Below are positions 58,506 through 63,494 of a DNA stretch of 63,494 nt, in pieces (position 1 is the stretch's first letter; each line of letters starts with the position of its first letter). This DNA is from Limnohabitans sp. (lineage in GTDB: Bacteria; Pseudomonadota; Gammaproteobacteria; Burkholderiales; Burkholderiaceae_C), in contig NZ_JAFEIF010000044.1 in NCBI RefSeq assembly GCF_017848645.1, positions 1 to 63,494 on the forward strand. The letters run 5' to 3'. A model generated the notes under the pieces. That model ran no database searches and had not been told where the DNA came from. It worked only from the letters and a program-made list of their open reading frames with translations. Position numbers and translations under genes: made by a program.

Positions 58506-59303
58506 ATGGCCTTTCGCGATAACAAAAAAACTAAGCTCGAGGACGTGGAGTTCACTACGGACATCAACAGTGAAGACTTCATGCGCCACGACATGGTGCG
58601 GGTGTTTGCGGTTGGTAAGGTCTTCACCAAGATCAGCTTCAAGCAAGTCAACTTCTTGGGCTGCTATTTCCGAAACTGTCGCTTTATCGGATGCGATTTC
58701 ACCGGCGCATTTGTTAAGGAATCAAATCTTCGGGGATCGCAGTTCGAGAACTGCACTTTCCGATACACGACTTGGGAGAAGTCTCACCTCGATGATGACT
58801 TCCTTGACCGTTGTCTACCCAGCGAGGAAAACCTCGCCAGAGATTTGGTTCGGTCGTTGCGGGTCAACTACTCAGAGACTGGTAACTACGAGGCAGTCAA
58901 TCGGGCTGCGTCCATCGAAGTTGGTTTAACGGGGCAACACCTGTACAAGGCTGCATACTCGAACGAGGCATACTATCGATCAAAATACAAGGGCACAGAA
59001 AGATTCTCGCATGCGGTCCAACATGCTCGCTGGAAAGCTCTCGACTTGCTCTGGGGCAACGGCGAGAGCATTGTGCGAATCTTGATTAGCTGCTTTGTAG
59101 CCATACTTGTAGTTTCGATTTTCTATTCTCGCGAAGCAAAAGTTTCCTTGATTGACGCACTCTTGGAGTCCATCTGGCAGTTTTGGGGGAAGCAGTACGC
59201 ACAGGCTATGCCACCAATCTATGCGCTCGTACTTACCGCCAGTCAGTTTGTTGCGTTTGGTCTGTTTATGGCCATACTAGTCAAGCGCCTCTCACGTAGA
59301 TGA
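58506..59303 (+). CDS. Pentapeptide-repeat protein with two-TM channel-like C terminus
   Basis: A 265-residue protein. Residues about 44-94 contain pentapeptide units (SFKQV, NFLGC, YFRNC, RFIGC, DFTGA, NLRGS, QFENC, TFRYT). A helical connector follows, then TM1 at about 189-207 and TM2 at about 237-259, framing a loop IDALLESIWQFWGKQY. This is the layout of pentapeptide proteins with an Ion_trans_2-type domain, but the TxGYG selectivity filter is missing, so it may be a non-selective pore or a non-channel membrane effector. Its stop overlaps the start of the nucleotidyltransferase gene (ATGA), so both are made together. Confidence 0.75.
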   Translation: MAFRDNKKTKLEDVEFTTDINSEDFMRHDMVRVFAVGKVFTKISFKQVNFLGCYFRNCRFIGCDFTGAFVKESNLRGSQFENCTFRYTTWEKSHLDDDFLDRCLPSEENLARDLVRSLRVNYSETGNYEAVNRAASIEVGLTGQHLYKAAYSNEAYYRSKYKGTERFSHAVQHARWKALDLLWGNGESIVRILISCFVAILVVSIFYSREAKVSLIDALLESIWQFWGKQYAQAMPPIYALVLTASQFVAFGLFMAILVKRLSRR

Positions 59304-59917
59304 AACACGAAATCTACATTTTCGGATCGATGACAAGAGGGGAAGTAACCTCCTCGTCTGATTCTGACGTCCTAGTAATTCAAGAATACACAGAACCGCA
59401 TTTATTCCCGCCCTCTTGGAGCGTGTATTCCAGAAAGACCATAGAGACCTATTTCGCAGCCGGTCGGTTATTTGCATGGCATCTACATCTTGAGGCAGTT
59501 CAAGTCTATCCTCGAACAGGGCCTGGTTTCCTAAAAGACCTCGGAGAGCCTGCCCCTTATTCTTCTGTAGCTGAAGACATCGCTGAACTGCGGTTTCTCC
59601 TAGAGAATTCAATACTCGAACTTCAAAGAAACTCACCCAGTCCGATCTACGAACTGGGTCTCGCTTACACAGCGATTCGCGATATTGCAATGGCTGCGTC
59701 TTGGTCGATGTTGGCTAAGCCCTCGTTTAGCCGATACGCACCGTATGAACTTCCAGTGCGTTGCCCTTTACCTCTGACCGTTTACGAGACCGCGATGCGA
59801 GCGCGTCATGCATCTACACGAGGTACTGCGGAGCCAAGAGACTACGACCTCGCAGTCAGACACCTCAAGGCCACACCGATCCTAGAATGGGTCGAATCAA
59901 TTTGGAGCCAAACTTGA
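59300..59917 (+). CDS. Nucleotidyltransferase-domain protein (MNT type)
   Basis: A 205-residue protein whose first 30 residues hold the DNA-polymerase-beta-like motif G9-S10 ... D21-x-D23 (IFGSMTRGEVTSSSDSDVLV). A third acidic residue may be E in HLHLEAVQVY. The C-terminal 100 residues are helical (YELGLAYTAIRDIAMAAS), similar to the helical bundle that follows MNT domains in antitoxin or antibiotic-modifying enzymes. It overlaps both neighbours by 4 bp (ATGA before, TTGA after). Likely roles are AMP transfer to a partner or synthesis of a nucleotide signal. Confidence 0.8.
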   Translation: MKHEIYIFGSMTRGEVTSSSDSDVLVIQEYTEPHLFPPSWSVYSRKTIETYFAAGRLFAWHLHLEAVQVYPRTGPGFLKDLGEPAPYSSVAEDIAELRFLLENSILELQRNSPSPIYELGLAYTAIRDIAMAASWSMLAKPSFSRYAPYELPVRCPLPLTVYETAMRARHASTRGTAEPRDYDLAVRHLKATPILEWVESIWSQT

Positions 59918-60231
59918 CCAACACATTTTTGAACAAAGTCGTCGTCGAACGCGCTGCTCTGTCAGTCATTAATCGCAGCTACACCGGCAGTCGTCAGTTG
60001 TCCGGTCTGTCGTTGCCCGCAATTGAGCAATGGCGAGGCAAAGTCGCTTTGCCCGCTGACCACGTGTTGGTTAAGACTTTGGTGAAACTTGGCGATGTCG
60101 CTCAAACACTTTCAAACAAGAGCAATGAATCGTTTGCGCCGCTTACGCCTGAAGTGAAGGACGCGATAGATAAATTAATGCAACAACTGGCAGAGCAAGT
60201 CAAGCGTTTTCCGCGGGCAAGTTCTGGCTAA
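59914..60231 (+). CDS. Hypothetical protein (105 residues), third gene of the pentapeptide-nucleotidyltransferase unit
   Basis: A TTG start at 59914 overlaps the stop of the nucleotidyltransferase gene (TTGA), the same coupling as the gene before; ATG 59887 in frame would overlap more. The protein starts TNTFLNKVVVERAALSVIN and ends with an amphipathic helix VKDAIDKLMQQLAEQVKRF. No known family. Coupled translation indicates it acts with the two upstream products. Confidence 0.6.
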   Translation: MTNTFLNKVVVERAALSVINRSYTGSRQLSGLSLPAIEQWRGKVALPADHVLVKTLVKLGDVAQTLSNKSNESFAPLTPEVKDAIDKLMQQLAEQVKRFPRASSG

Positions 60232-60255
60232 ATTCAGTCGCTTGTTAGTTCGTAA

Positions 60256-60262
60256 GTTAGGC
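60256..60262 (+). repeat. GTTAGGC core-site-like box
   Basis: GTTAGGC matches the integron core site GTTRRRY and lies between the stop of the 105-residue gene and the next gene. A complete attC could not be drawn upstream of it; only GGCTAAA at the stop codon hints at a decayed R'' box. Confidence 0.45.
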
Positions 60263-60277
60263 ATTGCAATCCAAGCC

Positions 60278-61261
60278 ATGGCCCGCCCCCTTCCAGTCTC
60301 CTACGAGGAGCTTCTCAATGAGACGCTTCCTATGCTTGACGAGCACTTCATCAGGCAGAGCAGCCCTGTGCATTCGCGCCCATTCGAAGCGGCGCGCTTC
60401 ATCGTTGATCACATGATCGTCGAGATAACGGGCGACAGCAAGGATGACTACTTGTCGAAGCCTTGGTTCTCCGGCATCTACCTTCCAGTAATTCGTTGGT
60501 ACGAGCAGCGGTATGGGGCGGAGATCGCGCACCCGAAAAACCCAATGGTGCATGGACTGGTTTCCCACTTTGGTGCGCTGTACGCACTTCGCGTTGAGCT
60601 TGTGCTCTCAGAGGTGGATTGCGAGGGTCATCGTTGGATCAAGTTTCCGAAAGAGGTCCAGCTAGATGAGAATCCGTACAACTGGCTTTTTGCACCTCCT
60701 AGGCTTGAGGATCTGAAGCCAAGTCGACGGACTTCTCTTCTAGAGACATCAAGGGGCGTAGCCAATCGCTTGCGCTCAATCAACAACGGCCTAAGATCAG
60801 CAACATATCCGAACGAAGTCAACCGAAGAATGGCTTCGACTATCTTGCGCCATTTGGAAAAGGCTGCATTAGACGCCACTTCAAGAAATGACGAATCAAG
60901 TACTTTTGTGCCTTGGGAACTTCAAATGGCTTGTGAGAAGGCGATCAAGACCTACTTGAGCCAGAGAAAAATTACCTATCCCGCGACCCATGACCTCCGA
61001 ACTCTAAACAAACTGGCAGAGCCGTCACACAGTTGGCAGGGGGCATCAAAGTTACTTGCTGCCTTCCCATTAGAGCCACGTGTTATGAGGTGGCGTTACG
61101 CCGAAATAACGCCACCCACACAGGCTGAGTTGTGGCGCATGTACGGTGCGGCAGTCGAACTGATTGAGGGTTATGCCGACAGGCTCACAAAAACCTTTAC
61201 CTTCAATAGCTTCGCGGTCAAGTTGAAGACAGCACCGTGGCACTTACCCGGCGATGCCTAA
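60278..61261 (+). CDS. Protein with C-terminal HEPN-like domain
   Basis: A 327-residue protein. The N-terminal two thirds are of unknown fold (YEELLNETLPMLDEHF at the start). The C-terminal segment from about residue 212 (PWELQMACEKAIKTYLSQRK then YPATHDLRTLNKLAE) has the HEPN layout, with the His-Asp-Leu characteristic of HEPN nucleotide-binding or ribonuclease proteins. Start ATG 60278 is preferred to 60242 because it lies after the GTTAGGC box. The gene is flanked by GTTAGGC at 60256 and GCCTAAC at 61256, which fits a cassette unit; its stop lies within GCCTAAC. Confidence 0.6.
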   Translation: MARPLPVSYEELLNETLPMLDEHFIRQSSPVHSRPFEAARFIVDHMIVEITGDSKDDYLSKPWFSGIYLPVIRWYEQRYGAEIAHPKNPMVHGLVSHFGALYALRVELVLSEVDCEGHRWIKFPKEVQLDENPYNWLFAPPRLEDLKPSRRTSLLETSRGVANRLRSINNGLRSATYPNEVNRRMASTILRHLEKAALDATSRNDESSTFVPWELQMACEKAIKTYLSQRKITYPATHDLRTLNKLAEPSHSWQGASKLLAAFPLEPRVMRWRYAEITPPTQAELWRMYGAAVELIEGYADRLTKTFTFNSFAVKLKTAPWHLPGDA

Positions 61262-61262
61262 C
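61256..61262 (+). repeat. GCCTAAC inverse-core box at HEPN gene stop
   Basis: The stop codon of the HEPN-like gene is inside GCCTAAC, which equals the RYYYAAC box at the 5' end of attC sites. It is followed by CCTTCCATCGA, typical attC text, but no GTTRRRY closes the site before the GNAT gene, so the attC appears truncated. Confidence 0.5.
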
Positions 61263-61300
61263 CCTTCCATCGATCTTAATTCAGGCTTGAGTACCATCCC

Positions 61301-61744
61301 ATGAACTACCAACTCCGAAAACCCAAGGCAGAGGACGCCGAAGCTCTCGCGACTATTCGGGTACAAGCTATGAAGCCCAGTCTTGAAGCAATAGGACGTT
61401 TCGATGAAGATCGAGCAAGACGTCGCATCCTCGATTCGTTCGACCCGAATACAACCAGCGAGATCTTGGTGGAGGAGGAGCGTGTCGGTTTCCTTGTGAT
61501 CCGCCGTCTTGAAAATCACTTCTATCTCGATCACCTCTACATATCGCCAAAGCATCAAGGCAAAGGTCTCGGATCAGCAGTTTTGCGACAGCTGATTGAG
61601 GAGGCCAATGTCGCCAGCTTGCCGATACGACTCGGAGCCCTTAAGTTCAGCCCTTCCAATCGTTTTTACGCATCTCACGGCTTTTGCCTGGAGCGTGAAG
61701 AGGAATGGGACAACTACTATGTCTTGCAACCAAGCAAGGCCTAA
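61301..61744 (+). CDS. GNAT family N-acetyltransferase
   Basis: A 147-residue acetyltransferase with the acetyl-CoA loop in YISPKHQGKGLGSAVLRQLIEEA and the C-terminal motif RFYASHGFCLEREEEWDNYYV. The substrate is unknown; such cassettes often encode small-molecule or antibiotic acetyltransferases. It ends with the stop in GCCTAAC at 61739-61745, as cassette genes do. Confidence 0.85.
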   Translation: MNYQLRKPKAEDAEALATIRVQAMKPSLEAIGRFDEDRARRRILDSFDPNTTSEILVEEERVGFLVIRRLENHFYLDHLYISPKHQGKGLGSAVLRQLIEEANVASLPIRLGALKFSPSNRFYASHGFCLEREEEWDNYYVLQPSKA

Positions 61745-61745
61745 C
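61739..61745 (+). repeat. GCCTAAC box at GNAT gene stop
   Basis: The TAA of the GNAT gene is part of GCCTAAC. The following bases before the next ATG are only about 20, so the remainder of the attC site is missing. Confidence 0.45.
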
Positions 61746-61764
61746 CTCTCAGCCAAAAACCACC

Positions 61765-62340
61765 ATGGCAACAATATTCGTCGTCAATCACTCCATCACT
61801 GGCACCACGGCCCAGCTCGCGCAGGCTGTCCTTGAGGGCGTGCGCTCAGTCAAGGGGTGTACCGGAAAATTGCTCACGATTGACGGGGCGCATATTGTGG
61901 AAGGGCGATACAAGAACGAAGAGCTCCTTCAGGTTCTTGATGCATGTGACGCGATGATTTTTGGTTGTCCCACATTCATGGGTGGACCATCGGCTCAATT
62001 TAAGGCTTTTGCAGACGCGTCCAGTGACCGTTGGGTCACACAGCGTTGGGAAGGAAAGCTTTGCGCGGGATTCACTGTTGGTTCAAACCTGAACGGTGAT
62101 CAACTTTCTACGCTCCAGTACTTATCCATTTTTGGTGCGCAGCACGGCATGCTTTGGGTTGGTGTTGATATTCCAGGTGGCTACGATCCGCAAGGAAGAA
62201 ATCGATTGGGTGCGCAGTTGGGCTTGATTTCGCAATCGACTGGCCTCGTTGTGCCAGAAGTCGATCTTTCAACGGCCAAGTACTTTGGAGCACGAGTCAG
62301 CCAAAAGACGCTGGCGCTAACCGGCAAGCACAATGCCTGA
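61765..62340 (+). CDS. Flavodoxin-fold NAD(P)H:quinone oxidoreductase-like protein (WrbA/FMN reductase type)
   Basis: A 191-residue flavodoxin-fold protein. It has the FMN phosphate loop NHSITGTTAQLAQAV and a second FMN loop in IFGCPTFMGGPSAQFKAFADA. Close relatives reduce quinones or nitro compounds with NAD(P)H. ATG 61765 is preceded by a short spacer from the GNAT stop. Its own stop is in GCCTGAC at 62335-62341, a one-base variant of the cassette box. Confidence 0.85.
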   Translation: MATIFVVNHSITGTTAQLAQAVLEGVRSVKGCTGKLLTIDGAHIVEGRYKNEELLQVLDACDAMIFGCPTFMGGPSAQFKAFADASSDRWVTQRWEGKLCAGFTVGSNLNGDQLSTLQYLSIFGAQHGMLWVGVDIPGGYDPQGRNRLGAQLGLISQSTGLVVPEVDLSTAKYFGARVSQKTLALTGKHNA

Positions 62341-62423
62341 CAAGTTGATCGTTCGGATTCCAAATACGCTGCGCGCCATCTGGGTCGCACGGCTTTTTCG
62401 ATAAAACACAGACTCACAATCAC

Positions 62424-62786
62424 ATGTTCACATCCACCTTTACGTTTGCAAAAAGGCAATACGACGCAGAGTTCTATGCCCTTGACGATGTCATTGCACA
62501 GATAGCGAAGTCCATCCCAGGTTACTTGGGTGAAGAGTCTTGGGAAAACCAACAAACCGGACTCATCTCAAATGTGTACTACTGGGAGTCCATGGCTGCA
62601 TTGCAATCATTGATGAAACACCCTGAGCACATGAAGGCAAAGCAACAGCAATCGCGTTGGCTCAATGGCTTTCAAGTGGTCATCGCTCAAGTCACCGGCA
62701 CGTATGGCGACAATGGAATCCAACATCCATTGGCTGGTCGTGTTGTCACCACACAAAGTGAAGCGCATCAGGAGCGGCAAGCATGA
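62424..62786 (+). CDS. ABM-type (antibiotic biosynthesis monooxygenase-like) small protein
   Basis: A 120-residue dimeric alpha-beta barrel type protein. FTFAKRQYDAEFYALDDVI is followed by the typical block SIPGYLGEESWENQQTG with Trp/Tyr and YWESMAALQSLMKHPEHMKAK. Members handle aromatic or heme substrates or simply have unknown oxidoreductase roles. It lies 83 bp after the flavoprotein gene, and a 52-codon frame overlaps its stop. Confidence 0.75.
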   Translation: MFTSTFTFAKRQYDAEFYALDDVIAQIAKSIPGYLGEESWENQQTGLISNVYYWESMAALQSLMKHPEHMKAKQQQSRWLNGFQVVIAQVTGTYGDNGIQHPLAGRVVTTQSEAHQERQA

Positions 62787-62941
62787 AATCAACTGCTGTA
62801 TTCAAGTGTTCGGAATACGGTGTGTGGCCTGGCTGGCTGGTCAAGTTGACGCCAAAAAGGGCCATCCACTTTTTGGTTCCATCCACTCGCTTCGTGCCTT
62901 GCGAAGCAGCCTACCGCGAGCGCCAGGCCCCATGTACCTGA
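62783..62941 (+). CDS. Small open frame (52 codons), uncertain
   Basis: An ATG overlapping the previous stop starts a 52-codon frame (FKCSEYGVWPGWLVKLTPKR). It ends 10 bp inside the following VOC gene. It could be a truncated gene or a coupling leader. No family recognised; coding status doubtful. Confidence 0.3.
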   Translation: MKSTAVFKCSEYGVWPGWLVKLTPKRAIHFLVPSTRFVPCEAAYRERQAPCT

Positions 62942-63309
62942 ACCAAGTCACCCTGCCGGCTGTCAATGTTGCGGAGTCGGTTGACTTCTACAAGCGCATG
63001 GGGTTTGAACTCATTGTTAACGCCCCGCACTACGCCCGCTTCAAATGTCCAAATGGCAGCGCCTCGTTTTCGGTGCATCAGGTCGGGGGCGTATCCGAAT
63101 CGTCGGATGTGGTGGTCTACTTCGAGGATGAATCACTCGATCAAACGGTCAAGCACCTCCAGGCGCATGGAATCGAATTCTTTCAGGTGCCCCGTGATGA
63201 ACCGTGGTTGTGGCGTGAGGCAAGAGCCAAAGACCCAGCGGGTAATGTCATCTGCTTGTACTGGGCCGGCAGTAATCGCCTAAATCCTCCGTGGCGAGTT
63301 GAGGCCTAG
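62932..63309 (+). CDS. VOC superfamily protein (glyoxalase/bleomycin resistance type)
   Basis: A 125-residue protein. YLNQVTLPAVNVAESVDFYKRMGF forms the first half and HGIEFFQVPRDEPWLWREARAKDPAGN the second, the paired beta-alpha-beta-beta-beta modules of the VOC fold. Metal ligands are probably in the first strand (a Gln/Thr rather than His) and E in ICLYWAG is replaced, so the metal site may be weak. ATG 62932 is the family start. Its stop TAG is in GCCTAGC at 63304-63310, again a variant cassette box. Confidence 0.82.
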   Translation: MYLNQVTLPAVNVAESVDFYKRMGFELIVNAPHYARFKCPNGSASFSVHQVGGVSESSDVVVYFEDESLDQTVKHLQAHGIEFFQVPRDEPWLWREARAKDPAGNVICLYWAGSNRLNPPWRVEA

Positions 63310-63350
63310 CCCCTTGTTAACCGGACGTGCCTCAGCGTGGCTGCGTCGGG
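63304..63350 (+). repeat. Degenerate attC-like site after the VOC gene
   Basis: GCCTAGC at 63304-63310 resembles an R'' box. CCGGACG at 63321-63327 pairs with CGTCGGG at 63344-63350 leaving one unpaired G, the extrahelical-base feature of attC stems. No good GTTRRRY box was seen within the next 20 bases. The last 185 bp of the window contain no gene; they include two copies of CAACTATCCT near 63408 and 63429. Confidence 0.4.
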
Positions 63351-63494
63351 CATTATTTCATTCTTAACCGGCTTCGTTTATCTGTCGCAGTCCGGTGCTT
63401 GACGTCAACTATCCTAACCGCTCGGCGACAACTATCCTGGCCGGTGGAAGCGGGGAATAAACTGAACGGGTTACTTGCTTGAGCTGACCTTTCT

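Overview
The window looks like a chromosome segment of a betaproteobacterium, most likely order Burkholderiales and family Comamonadaceae. The evidence is high-GC coding DNA and the run aroB-dgt ... gltB-gltD-mlaF-E-D-A-C-B-ABC exporter-ibaG-murA-hisG-D-C-B-H-A-F, which from general knowledge is a typical layout there. Placement to genus is not possible by reading alone. No rRNA, tRNA or CRISPR array was recognised.

Layout. 1-6790: a minus-strand accessory block with a long coiled-coil protein (frameshifted near its 3' end), a Sel1-repeat protein, a 59-residue membrane protein, a secreted two-repeat protein, a VIT/von Willebrand A protein and a MerR regulator. 6787-7316: intergenic DNA with a structured, probably dispersed element. 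7317-16550 (minus): a sugar-acid locus with mannonate dehydratase, fructuronate reductase, an Ldh-type dehydrogenase, altronate dehydratase, a TRAP transporter and a GntR regulator. 16776-20316 (plus): an enolase-superfamily dehydratase, two SDR dehydrogenases and an FAH-family hydrolase, which fit a non-phosphorylative (2,4-diketo-3-deoxy) branch. 20398-22710: aroB and dgt. 22707-37040: an accessory stretch separating aroB-dgt from gltBD. It holds an MFS transporter, a DUF1016 nuclease with in-frame palindromes, a RhuM remnant, DUF1415, a methyltransferase whose 3' end is the target of a 5-kb AT-rich island, a Bug/AtuA module, a ClpP-like/rhodanese fusion and a RAYT transposase flanked by palindromes. 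37103-57643: gltBD, the Mla phospholipid transport operon, an ABC-2 exporter, ibaG, murA and the his operon, with a hexose-6-phosphate mutarotase and an 83-residue ORF between hisA and hisF. 57644-63494: lower-GC DNA that starts directly after hisF, where hisI/hisE would be expected. All its genes are on one strand, many end inside GCCTAAC-like core sites, and one recognisable attC-like site follows the first gene, so it reads as a decayed integron-type cassette array.

Best candidates for something undescribed: (1) the translationally coupled trio at 58506-60231 (pentapeptide-repeat protein with a degenerate two-TM channel domain, nucleotidyltransferase, 105-residue partner), which resembles an effector/regulator defence or toxin module, with a HEPN-like protein in the next cassette-like unit; (2) the AT-rich overlapping four-gene operon at 29836-31280 (YG-repeat secreted protein, 245-residue protein, 101-residue protein, Cys-containing secreted peptide) opposite an XRE regulator, inside an island bracketed by duplicated methyltransferase 3' ends; (3) the periplasmic ClpP-like/rhodanese fusion at 34612-36156. 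Functions for these are inference, not shown.
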